64,000 bases of DNA from OLB11 sp041392835 (GCA_041392835.1 JAWKLF010000007.1:56714-120713); one strand, 5' to 3'; numbered from the stretch's first letter, positions 7,054 to 16,489 are shown. Notes: a model not told the origin generated them from the letters alone. Made by a program: numbers and translations.

Positions 7054-8184
7054 ATGAAATTTAAATTATTAAAGACCGATATAAATTCTAAAGCTCGGGC
7101 AGGAATTTTATCCACAGCTCATGGAGATATCGAAACACCAATTTTTATGCCTGTGGGTACTATAGGAAGTGTAAAGGGTGTGACGCAGGAACAACTACTT
7201 GATGATATAGCTGCACAAATTATTTTAGGCAATACCTATCACTTATATCTAAGACCCGGCACAAACATTTTGGAACAAGCAGGCGGACTACATCAATTTA
7301 TGCATTGGAACAAGCCCATCCTAACTGATAGTGGTGGATATCAAGTTTTTAGTTTAAACGAGATAAGAAAAATAAATGAAGAAGGCGTTGAGTTTCGTTC
7401 GCATATAGATGGTAGTAAACACCTTTTTACACCAGAAAATGTGATGGATATTCAACGTAGTATTGGTGCCGATATAGTTATGGCTTTTGATGAGTGCACG
7501 CCCTACCCTTGCGATTATAGCTACGCAAAAAATTCAATGCAATTAACCCATCGTTGGCTTGCTCGTTGTATAAAACGTTTTGAAGAAACAGAACCAAAAT
7601 ATCAGCATGAACAATATTTATTTCCTATAGTACAAGGTAGTACCTACCCTGACTTAAGAAAAGAAAGTGCCACCTATGTGGCAAACATGCAGTGTAGTGG
7701 CAATGCTATAGGAGGTCTTAGCGTAGGCGAACCCGATGAGGATATGTATGCTATGTGTGAATTAGTATGCGATATTTTACCACAAGATAAACCACGCTAC
7801 TTAATGGGCGTAGGCACTCCTGCCAATATTTTAGAAAATATTTCATTAGGTGTAGATATGTTTGATTGTGTGATGCCTACACGAAATGGCCGAAATGGCA
7901 TGTTGTTTACTACAGAAGGCATCATCAATATTAAAAATAAAAAATGGGAAAACGATTTTTCTCCTTTAGACCCAGGCCTTTCAGGTTTTGCTTCTCAACA
8001 TTATAGCAAAGCCTATGTGAGACATCTTTTTACTGTACAAGAATTATTAGGATTGCAATTAGCAAGTATTCAAAACCTTTCATTTTATTTACATCTAGTC
8101 AAAATGGCAAGGAAACACATTCTTGAAGGCACTTTTTCTACTTGGAAAAAAAGTGCAATAAAGCAGTATATGCAACGACTTTAG
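7054..8184 (+). CDS. tgt: Queuine/preQ1 tRNA-ribosyltransferase lacking the zinc cysteines
   Basis: Tgt exchanges guanine-34 of GUN-anticodon tRNAs for preQ1. The 376-residue protein has the expected core: TDSGGYQVFSL with Asp92, FRSHIDGS, ADIVMAFDEC, GGLSVGEP and FDCVMPTRNGR with the nucleophile Asp at about 271. The zinc site is altered. The usual DPECDCYTCRNYSRAY segment reads DPGLSGFASQHYSKAY (306-320), so all three cysteines are replaced by Leu, Gly and Ser while the later His is retained in YVRHLF. I recall the same loss in other Bacteroidota Tgt proteins. The catalytic core looks intact. ATG 7054 begins the family's conserved N-terminus. Confidence 0.95.
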   Translation: MKFKLLKTDINSKARAGILSTAHGDIETPIFMPVGTIGSVKGVTQEQLLDDIAAQIILGNTYHLYLRPGTNILEQAGGLHQFMHWNKPILTDSGGYQVFSLNEIRKINEEGVEFRSHIDGSKHLFTPENVMDIQRSIGADIVMAFDECTPYPCDYSYAKNSMQLTHRWLARCIKRFEETEPKYQHEQYLFPIVQGSTYPDLRKESATYVANMQCSGNAIGGLSVGEPDEDMYAMCELVCDILPQDKPRYLMGVGTPANILENISLGVDMFDCVMPTRNGRNGMLFTTEGIINIKNKKWENDFSPLDPGLSGFASQHYSKAYVRHLFTVQELLGLQLASIQNLSFYLHLVKMARKHILEGTFSTWKKSAIKQYMQRL

Positions 8185-8194
8185 CATCAAATAT

Positions 8195-9169
8195 TTACCA
8201 ACCTAATATCCAAGCAAATATTAAGGGTGCTACGATAGTAGCATCACTTTCTACAATAAATTTAGGTGTATGTATATCTAATTTGCCCCAAGTAATTTTT
8301 TCATTGGGTACGGCACCACTATAAGAACCATATGATGTTGTACTATCCGATATTTGACAAAAATAACTCCAAAAAGGTACGCCTTCCCAAGCCAAATCTT
8401 GATACATCATAGGTACAACGCAAATTGGGAAATCGCCTGCTATACCTCCTCCAATTTGAAAAAAACCAACACCCTTGCCTTCACTATTTTGTTTATACCA
8501 ATCGGCCAACCATACCATATATTCAATACCAGACTTCATAGTTGTAGCCTTCATTTCATTTTTGATTACATAGGAAGCAAAAATGTTACCCATAGTACTG
8601 TCTTCCCATCCTGGGCATACAATAGGAATGTTTTTTTGTGCAGCAGCAAGCATCCAACTATTTTTAGGGTCTATTTCATAATATTGTTCTAATACACCAC
8701 TCAATAGCATTTTATACATATACTCATGCGGAAAAAAACGTTCGCCTTTATCATCAGCATCTTTCCAAATAGCATGTATATGTTTTTGTAATCGTCTAAA
8801 TGCTTCCTCTTCTGGAATGCATGTATCAGTTACTCGATTATAATGATTTTCTAATAAATCCCACTCATCCTGTGGACTCAAATCGCGATAATTAGGCACA
8901 CGTTTGTAGTGACTATGCGCCACCAAATTCATAATATCTTCTTCTAAATTGGCTCCAGTACACGAAATAATATGCACCTTATCTTGACGTATCATTTCGG
9001 CCAAAGAAATGCCTAACTCAGCAGTACTCATGGCTCCTGCTAATGTAACCATCATTTTTCCGCCTTCCAGCAAATGTGTTTCATAGCCTTTGGCAGCATC
9101 CATAAGTGCTGCAGCATTGAAATGTCTATAGTGGTGTTCGATAAATTGCGATACGGGTCCTTTGTTCAT
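8195..9169 (-). CDS. Deoxyhypusine synthase-family protein
   Basis: This 324-residue protein resembles deoxyhypusine synthase: GGKMMVTLAGAMSTAELG, ISCTGANLEEDI, FPHEYMY, CPGWEDSTMGN, GGGIAGDF, SGAVPNEKITWGKL and VESDATIVAPL. The Lys in ITWGKL matches the position of the essential DHS lysine. Bacteria lack the eIF5A substrate, so bacterial homologues probably act in polyamine metabolism, for example aminobutyl or aminopropyl transfer (inference). The start ATG 9169 gives MNKGPVSQFIEHHY; the longer reading to 9214 adds a hydrophobic tail-in that the family lacks. It is divergent from the NrnA-like gene and ends 10 bp from tgt. Confidence 0.88.
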   Translation of the reverse strand: MNKGPVSQFIEHHYRHFNAAALMDAAKGYETHLLEGGKMMVTLAGAMSTAELGISLAEMIRQDKVHIISCTGANLEEDIMNLVAHSHYKRVPNYRDLSPQDEWDLLENHYNRVTDTCIPEEEAFRRLQKHIHAIWKDADDKGERFFPHEYMYKMLLSGVLEQYYEIDPKNSWMLAAAQKNIPIVCPGWEDSTMGNIFASYVIKNEMKATTMKSGIEYMVWLADWYKQNSEGKGVGFFQIGGGIAGDFPICVVPMMYQDLAWEGVPFWSYFCQISDSTTSYGSYSGAVPNEKITWGKLDIHTPKFIVESDATIVAPLIFAWILGW

Positions 9170-9315
9170 GTTAAAAATATATGCGAGCAAATATACATGG
9201 ATATTTAAATTCACAAGGGTATCTAAGCCTATATAATTTATATTTTTATTAAGTTCACAACATGTTATTTATTTTGAAAATCGCATATTTAATAGCACTT
9301 TTGCACTTCTTTAAA

Positions 9316-10344
9316 ATGAGAACACTCAACGAATTATATAGTCTTTTGCCAAGGATAAAAAATATTGTGATTACACATCACTTTAATGCAGATGCTGATG
9401 CTATAGGTTCATCATTGGGTTTATATCATTACTTACAGACTATTGGTATTCAAAGTCAAGTTATTACACCTAATACCTTACCCAGTTTTTTAACATGGAT
9501 GCCAGGTGCTGATAATATTATTGTGTTTGAAAAAGAACAAGCCAAAGCTTCAAAGCTTTTGCAAGAAGCAGAACTAATTTTTTGTTTAGACATAAATACT
9601 TTTTCAAGAACAAAAATCATGACGGAAGAAATAGCTAAAAGTAAAGCTATAAAGGTTATGATAGACCACCATTTGCAACCACAGTTAGAATTGTTTGACT
9701 ATGGGCTTAGTCTTCCTGATAAAAGTAGTACCTGCGAAATGATTTATGATTTTATTAATACCAATCAAGATAATAGTAAAATTACATTACCCATTGCCAA
9801 ATGCTTATATGCTGGCACTATGACTGATACGGGCTCTTTTAAATTTTCTTGCACTACAGCTTCTGTGCATACCATGGTAGCCGATTTGATAAAAAAAGGT
9901 CTTGAGCCTACTTTTATACATCAAGCAATATACGATACATACGATGAAAATAGATTGCGATTTTTGGGCTATGTATTGAGTAGCAAAATGGAGATTATAC
10001 CTGAAAGTCATACAGCCATAATAGCTATTAGCAAGCAAGATATGCAACACTACGAATTGAAACAAGGCGATACCGAAGGTATAGTCAACTATCCTTTAAG
10101 TCTAAAAAATATAAATTTATCTATCTTCCTAAGCGAACGAGAAGAGGAAATTCGAATGTCTTTTAGAAGCAAAGGACATTTAGATGTAAACACTTTAGCT
10201 AAAAAGTATTTTAATGGAGGGGGGCATGAGAATGCAGCTGGCGGTCGATCTACAAATACTTTAGAAAACACAATTTCAGATATTAAAAAAGCCATACTTG
10301 AAAACCAAACCAATATAGTATCATGTTACAACGAATTAGCTTAA
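9316..10344 (+). CDS. DHH/DHHA1 phosphoesterase, NrnA-like
   Basis: This roughly 342-residue protein of the DHH superfamily is likely an oligoribonuclease and/or 3'-phosphoadenosine 5'-phosphate phosphatase. Metal-binding motifs are HHFNADADAIGSS (21-33), CLDINTF, the DHH signature MIDHHLQP and GTMTDTGSF. The DHHA1 substrate domain ends in FNGGGHENAAGG. The start ATG 9316 gives MRTLNELYSLL; an earlier in-frame ATG at 9262 would add a hydrophobic stretch not expected of the family. Its 3' end overlaps the FKBP gene by 22 bp, so the two may be translationally coupled. Confidence 0.88.
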   Translation: MRTLNELYSLLPRIKNIVITHHFNADADAIGSSLGLYHYLQTIGIQSQVITPNTLPSFLTWMPGADNIIVFEKEQAKASKLLQEAELIFCLDINTFSRTKIMTEEIAKSKAIKVMIDHHLQPQLELFDYGLSLPDKSSTCEMIYDFINTNQDNSKITLPIAKCLYAGTMTDTGSFKFSCTTASVHTMVADLIKKGLEPTFIHQAIYDTYDENRLRFLGYVLSSKMEIIPESHTAIIAISKQDMQHYELKQGDTEGIVNYPLSLKNINLSIFLSEREEEIRMSFRSKGHLDVNTLAKKYFNGGGHENAAGGRSTNTLENTISDIKKAILENQTNIVSCYNELA

Positions 10345-11753
10345 TTACACTCTTTTGTTTTACTTTAGTAAATGCCTTTGCCCAAACAAAGCCAAGCCAA
10401 AATGCAGTAATCAAAACAAGCCCAGTACAGCAGATTCAGCAACCTGTACTACCTACATACAATTTAAAGAAAAAAACAAAAAATGGTATAGCCTATGATT
10501 TTATTATCAATAAAGCTACAAGCCCCAATCCTAAAAAAGGAGATTTCATAAAACTACATCTTATATCATCTATCAATGGTAATGTGATGTATAGCTCTAG
10601 AACAGCCAATAAAGGCAAAGCAGCCGAATTTAGCATGAGCGACCCTGCTTTTAAAGGCGATATTATAGAAGTTATTGCTTTTATGTCGCCTGGCGATAGT
10701 GTAATAGCGCAAGCCAACGCTATAGATGTATTTAATGGTACAAAAAATAAAATTCCGAATGGCGTAACTAAATCAGATAAAATCACATATTTTATTAAAT
10801 TAGTTTCCGTAAAAACAGTTGCAGAACAACAAAAAGAACAACAAGCCAAAATTCAAAAACAACTGCAAGAACAAGCTGCTAAGCAAATAAAAGAAGCAAA
10901 AGCACAACATGCCAAAGACGATAAAGCATTACAAAGCTATTTTAAACAAAAAAACATTACGCCATTAAAAACCAATAGTGGCTTGTATTATTCCATAGAA
11001 AAAGAAGGTAGTGGAGAAAAACCATCTGCCAATGACAAAGTGTCTATGAACTACAGAGGTACACTTTTGGATGGAACAATATTTGATTCAAATATAGACA
11101 GTGTATTTAAGCATGTAAATGCTTTTGAATTTAAATTAGGCAAAGGTCAAGTCATCAAAGGATGGGATGAAGGTATAGCCCTTTTGAACAAAGGCACCAA
11201 AGCTACTTTATATATACCATCTACTTTAGCTTATGGAGCTACTCCACGACCAGGTGGCGAAGCTAACCCCAAAGGCATACCCGCTAACTCTCCTTTAGTT
11301 TTTGATGTAGAAGTAGTAGATATTAAAAAACCAATCAATGAAGATGAAGTTTTAAAAGCCTATTTCAAAGAACACAACTTAAATCCTACACGAACAGCAA
11401 GTGGATTATATTATATAATCAAAGAAAATGGAGAAGGCGAACTTGCAAAAGAAAATCAAGAAATAAACATGAATTACAATGGCTACTTATTAGATGGAAG
11501 CAAATTCGATTCAAATACAGATAGCTTGTTTGCTCATGTTTCTCCATTCAAGTTTACCTTAGGAAAAGGTCAGGTAATAAAAGGTTGGGATGAAGGTATT
11601 GCCCTTTTGAACAAAGGTGCAAAAGCTAGTTTATACATACCATCAAATTTGGCCTATGGGCAACGCTCTATGCCAGGCAACCAAGCCAACCCAAAAGGAA
11701 TACCTGCTGAAAGTATTTTGATTTTTGATGTAGAAGTCATGGATATTAAATAA
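10323..11753 (+). CDS. Secreted multidomain FKBP-type peptidyl-prolyl isomerase
   Basis: This 476-residue protein has a signal peptide (LITLFCFTLVNAFAQ, cut near 21). A degenerate FKBP-like region (about 55-165) and a charged Gln/Lys/Ala helix (about 165-200) come before two clear FKBP domains at about 220-338 and 355-476. Each clear domain carries VSMNY/INMNY, LDGxxFDSN, FxLGKGQVIKGWDEGIALLNKG, AYG and FDVEVxDIK. FKBPs speed proline isomerisation during folding, here in the periplasm or envelope. The ATG sits inside the 3' end of the upstream DHH gene. It is the first of three consecutive FKBP genes. Confidence 0.92.
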   Translation: MLQRISLITLFCFTLVNAFAQTKPSQNAVIKTSPVQQIQQPVLPTYNLKKKTKNGIAYDFIINKATSPNPKKGDFIKLHLISSINGNVMYSSRTANKGKAAEFSMSDPAFKGDIIEVIAFMSPGDSVIAQANAIDVFNGTKNKIPNGVTKSDKITYFIKLVSVKTVAEQQKEQQAKIQKQLQEQAAKQIKEAKAQHAKDDKALQSYFKQKNITPLKTNSGLYYSIEKEGSGEKPSANDKVSMNYRGTLLDGTIFDSNIDSVFKHVNAFEFKLGKGQVIKGWDEGIALLNKGTKATLYIPSTLAYGATPRPGGEANPKGIPANSPLVFDVEVVDIKKPINEDEVLKAYFKEHNLNPTRTASGLYYIIKENGEGELAKENQEINMNYNGYLLDGSKFDSNTDSLFAHVSPFKFTLGKGQVIKGWDEGIALLNKGAKASLYIPSNLAYGQRSMPGNQANPKGIPAESILIFDVEVMDIK

Positions 11754-11801
11754 TACAATAACAATATTTATAATTAACAACAAATAACAACAATAAAAAA
11801 A

Positions 11802-12716
11802 ATGAACAACAGTTTAAAAGCAGCCATCGGAATCTCAGTATTTGCTTTGGCAAGTTGCCAACAAGGAATGAAAGAATTTAAGAAACTTCCTTCGGGCTTA
11901 GAATACAAAATTATTAAAGATGTAAAAGGTGATAAAAAAGCCATTGAAGGTTCTATGGTTTCATTTCACATTGTAACAAAAGTAAATGACAGCACCGTAA
12001 TGGATTCAAGAAAAATGAATCAAGACAAACCCATCGAAACAAAAGTAAATGCACCTAGTAATATACCTGGTGATATTATGGAAGCATTTCCTTATCTAAG
12101 CGAAGGAGATAGCGTAGTCATGAGAATTTCATCAGATAGCCTATTCAAGGGAGAACAAGCCAATAGCAGACCTCCTTTTGTACCTCAAGGTGCTATGGTT
12201 TATTTTAATGTAAAACTTGAAAAAGTTCAAACAAAAGAAGAGTTTGATAAAGCAAAAAATGACTTATCAAAAAAACAATTTGATATCGAAGACAAAGCTT
12301 TAACGGAGTTTATGTCTAAAAATAATATTCAAGCTACCAAAACAGCAAGTGGTATGTATTACGTTATCACATCGCCAGGTTCAGGTGCCAATGCTGCCAA
12401 TGGACAAATGGTAAAAATGAAATACACTGGCAAATTATTAAACGGAAACACATTTGATTCAAATGAAGACCCTAAATTTAATCATACAGAACCATTTGAA
12501 TTTGTACTTGGTCAAGGTATGGTTATTCCAGGTTGGGACGAAGGTATTGCTTTACTAAACAAAGGCGCCAAAGCAAAATTTTTAATTCCTTCACCATTAG
12601 CCTATGGCGAACAAGCACGTCCAGGTAGTCCTGCTAACGCCGATGGAATACCAGCCAATTCTACACTTATATTTGATGTAGAAGTGCTTGACATCAAGGA
12701 TGCTCCAAAACAATAA
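11802..12716 (+). CDS. FKBP-type peptidyl-prolyl isomerase lipoprotein
   Basis: This 304-residue protein starts with a lipoprotein signal (SVFALASC, Cys19), so it is probably membrane-anchored. The N-terminal half (about 25-145) opens with KEFKKLPSGLEYKI and looks like a diverged FKBP domain. The C-terminal half (about 180-300) is a full FKBP domain with MKYTGKLLNGNTFDSN, GQGMVIPGWDEGIALLNKG and LIFDVEVLDIKD. It lies 48 bp after the first FKBP gene and 51 bp before the third. Both spacers are AT-rich with no visible terminator, so the three are likely one operon. Confidence 0.92.
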   Translation: MNNSLKAAIGISVFALASCQQGMKEFKKLPSGLEYKIIKDVKGDKKAIEGSMVSFHIVTKVNDSTVMDSRKMNQDKPIETKVNAPSNIPGDIMEAFPYLSEGDSVVMRISSDSLFKGEQANSRPPFVPQGAMVYFNVKLEKVQTKEEFDKAKNDLSKKQFDIEDKALTEFMSKNNIQATKTASGMYYVITSPGSGANAANGQMVKMKYTGKLLNGNTFDSNEDPKFNHTEPFEFVLGQGMVIPGWDEGIALLNKGAKAKFLIPSPLAYGEQARPGSPANADGIPANSTLIFDVEVLDIKDAPKQ

Positions 12717-12767
12717 TATTAAGTGCTTAGGCATTAAACTTATCTAAAAATAAAATATCATATACGT

Positions 12768-13670
12768 ATGAAAAAAACGAATAAATATACCTTTACTGGG
12801 CTATTTTGTATTGCCCTATCTACTATAAGCATTAGTATGAATGCTCAAAAAAAGGATTTTAAAAAACTTCCTTCGGGCTTAGAGTACAAAATGATAGTAG
12901 ATAACCCAAGTAAACCATTAGCTACAGAAGGTTGCATGATTACTATGCATATTATCACTTCTGCTAATGACAGTGTACTTTTTGATTCTTACAAAATGAA
13001 CAATAATGAGCCTGTGCCTGCCCAAATAGCAGCCCCACAATTCAAAGGCGATTTAATGGAAGGGCTAAGCCTATTGAGTGCTGGCGATTCTGCTATATTC
13101 AAAACACCTGCAGATTCTATTTTCAAAAATGGTGGATTTCCTCCTTTTGTAAAATCTGGAGATTTTGTTTTCTTCAATGTAAAAATGGTAAGCGTTAAAA
13201 CAAAAGAACAACATGAAGCTGAAGCAAAAGCTGAAGCCAGCAAACAAATGAAAGTGGATGAAATAGCCATCTTAAAATATATAAAAGACAATAAACTAAA
13301 AGCTTTAAAAACAGAATCAGGTTTATATTATGTCATCAATGAAAAAGGCCAAGGTGAAAATGCAAAAGCCAATCAAAAGGTTTCAATGAATTACACAGGC
13401 TATTTGTTAGATGGGACAATTTTTGACTCAAACATTTTAGAAAAATTTGGACATGTACAACCACTTGATTTCAATTTGGGCGTAGGTCAAGTTATCAAAG
13501 GATGGGACGAAGGAATAACACTTTTGAATAAAGGCGCTAAAGGAAAATTCATCATACCTTCTACTCTTGCTTATGGTTCACGTGCTATGCCTGGTGGACC
13601 AAACAACCCTAAAGGTATTCCTGCAAATAGTATTCTCATATTCGATGTAGAACTACTCAATGCCGAATAA
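12768..13670 (+). CDS. Secreted FKBP-type peptidyl-prolyl isomerase
   Basis: A 300-residue paralogue of the preceding gene. The signal peptide ends near ISMNAQ (about 27). DFKKLPSGLEYKM follows, matching the start of the previous protein's mature region, with a diverged N-terminal FKBP-like half. The C-terminal FKBP domain (about 178-300) has VSMNYTGYLLDGTIFDSN, GVGQVIKGWDEGITLLNKG and PANSILIFDVELLN. Unlike its neighbour it has no lipobox, so it is predicted to be soluble in the periplasm. A strong terminator follows at 13688. Confidence 0.92.
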   Translation: MKKTNKYTFTGLFCIALSTISISMNAQKKDFKKLPSGLEYKMIVDNPSKPLATEGCMITMHIITSANDSVLFDSYKMNNNEPVPAQIAAPQFKGDLMEGLSLLSAGDSAIFKTPADSIFKNGGFPPFVKSGDFVFFNVKMVSVKTKEQHEAEAKAEASKQMKVDEIAILKYIKDNKLKALKTESGLYYVINEKGQGENAKANQKVSMNYTGYLLDGTIFDSNILEKFGHVQPLDFNLGVGQVIKGWDEGITLLNKGAKGKFIIPSTLAYGSRAMPGGPNNPKGIPANSILIFDVELLNAE

Positions 13671-13687
13671 TTTTTAAATCTATTTTT

Positions 13688-13722
13688 AAAAAAAGCAATG
13701 AAAATTTTCATTGCTTTTTTTT
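13688..13722 (+). terminator. Rho-independent terminator of the FKBP operon
   Basis: Stem AAAGCAATGAAAA pairs with TTTTCATTGCTTT, followed by a T-run, 18 bp after the third FKBP stop. Confidence 0.8.
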
Positions 13723-13801
13723 ATTTTGCTTCACGTATTTTAACGATAAATAAATATGTTTTCATCAAAAAAAACTGATATTTGAAAAAAAATATATTAA
13801 T

Positions 13802-14440
13802 ATGAAACAATTCATTTTTTCACTTCTATTACTTTGTACAGCCCAACTTAGCTTTGCACAGAGCGAAGCCTATATGACAACTATGAAAGGCTTACTTAAA
13901 AAAATGTCTGCAGCTACCAACGTAGAAGCCTTTCAGGCAGCAGGAAATGGTTTTGAACGAGTAGCAAATGCCGAAACAAAAGAATGGCTTCCAAGATACT
14001 ATGCGGCCAATTGCCTTATTATGCAGGCCTTTATGCTACAAGACAAATCAAAGGTTGACCCGCTTATTGATGCCGCAGAAAATTGGCTCAACGAAGCAAA
14101 AGCATTAAGCGAAAGTGAAGAAATTACATGTCTTCGCTCGCTTTGCAAAAGTGCCCGTATAGGCGTAGACCCCATGACAAGAGGTATGAAATATGGAATG
14201 GAATCTAAAGAACTTTTAGAATTTGCTAAAAAAGTAAATCCTAATAACCCTAGAATCTATTTTTTAGAAGCCCAAAATATTATGTATACTCCTGAACAAT
14301 TTGGAGGCGGCAAAGCAAAAGCCAAACCTCTTTTTGAAAAAGCTGTAGCTTTATATGAAAAATTTACACCAGAAAATGAGCTTATGCCTATTTGGGGTGC
14401 TTCCGAAGCGAAGAAAATGTTAGAAGCTTGTAGTCAATAA
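13802..14440 (+). CDS. Secreted TPR-like protein of unknown function
   Basis: This 212-residue protein has a signal peptide (FIFSLLLLCTAQLSFAQ, cut near 20) and a helical body. Repeated helix pairs recall tetratricopeptide repeats: WLPRYYAANCLIMQAF, IDAAENWLNEAKAL, NPNNPRIYFLEAQN and AKPLFEKAVALYEKF. Proteins of this kind are frequent in Bacteroidota periplasms, probably as protein-protein adaptors, but no specific function can be read from the sequence. It is a single gene between two terminators. Confidence 0.7.
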   Translation: MKQFIFSLLLLCTAQLSFAQSEAYMTTMKGLLKKMSAATNVEAFQAAGNGFERVANAETKEWLPRYYAANCLIMQAFMLQDKSKVDPLIDAAENWLNEAKALSESEEITCLRSLCKSARIGVDPMTRGMKYGMESKELLEFAKKVNPNNPRIYFLEAQNIMYTPEQFGGGKAKAKPLFEKAVALYEKFTPENELMPIWGASEAKKMLEACSQ

Positions 14441-14460
14441 TTTATTTATTTACTTTATAT

Positions 14461-14492
14461 GAGCCGTATCAAAAAAATGATACGGCTTTTTT
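14461..14492 (+). terminator. Rho-independent terminator
   Basis: AGCCGTATC pairs with GATACGGCT followed by TTTTTT, 20 bp after the stop at 14440. Confidence 0.85.
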
Positions 14493-14550
14493 ATAGCCTA
14501 TATTCAAAATAAGTAAAAGTTGTATTCTCTGTATCATAAAATACCATATT

Positions 14551-14612
14551 ATACCAATCTTACATTAGTTTCAGACCAATTTTTTGGTCTGTTACAGTAG
14601 TATAATCGGTAT
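14551..14612 (+). repeat. Dispersed palindromic repeat, short form (copy 2)
   Basis: 62 bp from ATACCAAT to ATCGGTAT. The outer parts match the long copies. The interior between two GACCA-plus-T-run segments is absent, as expected from a deletion between short direct repeats. It sits 20 bp upstream of hscA and may influence its expression. Confidence 0.85.
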
Positions 14613-14632
14613 TAAAAAGTAAATTTACACGT

Positions 14633-16489
14633 ATGGCAAAAGTCTCAATAAACATTGCAACAGGAAGCATTGCAAAACCAGAATATATAGTAGGCATAGA
14701 CCTGGGTACTACCAACAGTCTTATAGCATTAGTACATCCCGATACTAAACAACCTACAGCACTTAAAGACATCGATCAAACAACTTTAGTTCCATCTATT
14801 ATTCACTTCAAACAAGATGAAATTATTGTAGGCAATGAAGCCAAAAAATATTTAGAAATTGATCCTGAAAATACTATTTATAGCATAAAACGTTTATTAG
14901 GGCGTTCATACAATGATATAAAAACAAACTCCTTAAAACTCAACTACGAAATAATAGACAACCAAGATGAAGACAAACTTGTAAAAATAAAAATCAATGA
15001 CACTTTTTATAATCCTATAGATTTATCAGCACTTATACTCAAAGAATTAAAACATAGAGCAGAGCATGTACTGAAAGCTTCTATATCAAAATGTGTAATT
15101 ACGGTGCCTGCTTATTTTAACGATACTCAAAGACAAGCAACAAGAGATGCAGGAAAATTAGCTGGCTTAGATGTATTACGAATTATCAATGAACCTACTG
15201 CAGCCAGTCTTGCTTATGGCTTTGGGAAAACCAGTGAAGAAATAAAACACATAGCAGTATATGATTTTGGTGGAGGCACATTTGATATTTCTATTTTAAG
15301 ACTGTCTGATGGCATTTTTGAAGTTTTAAGTACACATGGCGACACTCAACTTGGTGGCGACGATATAGATCAGGCTTTGGTAAAACTAATAGCCAATAAA
15401 GCTCAACTCGATTATGCAATTTTTTCTCAGAATAAACAAAAAAACCAACAGTTGCGGATACTTGCAGAAGAAACAAAAAAACAATTGACTAGTCAAGAAG
15501 AAATTGCTATAGAAATAGAAAACACGCCCATAAAGATCAGTAGAAAAGAATTTAACGAAGCTATACAAACCTTGCTGAACAAAACCATTGAAAGCTGCAA
15601 GCAAGCTTTGAAAGATAGTGAGCTCAGCAAAGATGAAATTGACGAAATTATTATGGTAGGTGGCTCTACAAGAATACCTGAAGTAAAAAATGTAGTGAGC
15701 CAATTTTTTGGAAAAGCTATAAACGATAGCATAAATCCAGATGAAGTTGTAGCATTGGGTGCTGCTGTTCAGACTGATATATTAGCAGGCAATACTACAG
15801 ATATGTTACTACTCGATGTAACACCTTTGAGCTTAGGCATAGAAACAATAGGCGGACTCATGGATGTACTGATACCACGAAATACAAAAATCCCAACTTC
15901 ATACGAACGACAATATACTACCCAACAAGATGGACAAACTGGAATTATAGTTTCTGTTTATCAAGGCGAAAGGGATTTGGTACAAGACAATAGAAAACTG
16001 GCCACCTTTACACTTAGCGGCATACCAGCTATGCCAGCCGGATTGCCCAAAGTGCTTATAACATTTCTTATCAATGCTGATGGCATTTTAGAAGTACAAG
16101 CCAAAGAATTACGAAGTGGTATTTCGCAAAAAATACATGTAAAACCACAATATGGACTAAGCGATGAAGAAATCGAAAAAAGACTCATGGAATCAATTAC
16201 CCACGCCAAAGAGGACATGTTATTAAGAGCTTTTTTAGAAGTAAAAAATGAGGCGGAACAGATGATACAACTTACTCAAAATTTTATTCAAAAAAATAAA
16301 ACACATTTGAGCGCAGAAGAAATCTTACATACCGAAAAAGAAATTATTCTACTTCAACAATGCATTGAAGAAAAAAATAAAAATGAAATTGAAAATGCCA
16401 TTGTGAGGCTCAATGAATTAACCAAACCCTATGCAGAACGAATGATGGATATAGCCATTTCAAATTCGCTAAAAGGAAAAAAAGTTTAA
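14633..16489 (+). CDS. hscA: Fe-S cluster assembly Hsp70 chaperone HscA
   Basis: This 618-residue Hsp70-family ATPase drives cluster transfer from the scaffold IscU. The ATPase domain (about 18-385) has GIDLGTTNSLIAL, VPAYFNDTQRQATRDAG, NEPTAASLAYG, VYDFGGGTFDISIL and IIMVGGSTRIPEV. The linker and substrate domain begin at LLLDVTPLSLGIETIGG, then IPRNTKIPT. It is shorter than DnaK and has the IN-x-ATG-type N-terminal preamble seen in HscA, and no DnaJ or GrpE gene is near. No isc partner genes adjoin it. The stop overlaps the convergent membrane gene by 4 bp. Confidence 0.85.
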   Translation: MAKVSINIATGSIAKPEYIVGIDLGTTNSLIALVHPDTKQPTALKDIDQTTLVPSIIHFKQDEIIVGNEAKKYLEIDPENTIYSIKRLLGRSYNDIKTNSLKLNYEIIDNQDEDKLVKIKINDTFYNPIDLSALILKELKHRAEHVLKASISKCVITVPAYFNDTQRQATRDAGKLAGLDVLRIINEPTAASLAYGFGKTSEEIKHIAVYDFGGGTFDISILRLSDGIFEVLSTHGDTQLGGDDIDQALVKLIANKAQLDYAIFSQNKQKNQQLRILAEETKKQLTSQEEIAIEIENTPIKISRKEFNEAIQTLLNKTIESCKQALKDSELSKDEIDEIIMVGGSTRIPEVKNVVSQFFGKAINDSINPDEVVALGAAVQTDILAGNTTDMLLLDVTPLSLGIETIGGLMDVLIPRNTKIPTSYERQYTTQQDGQTGIIVSVYQGERDLVQDNRKLATFTLSGIPAMPAGLPKVLITFLINADGILEVQAKELRSGISQKIHVKPQYGLSDEEIEKRLMESITHAKEDMLLRAFLEVKNEAEQMIQLTQNFIQKNKTHLSAEEILHTEKEIILLQQCIEEKNKNEIENAIVRLNELTKPYAERMMDIAISNSLKGKKV

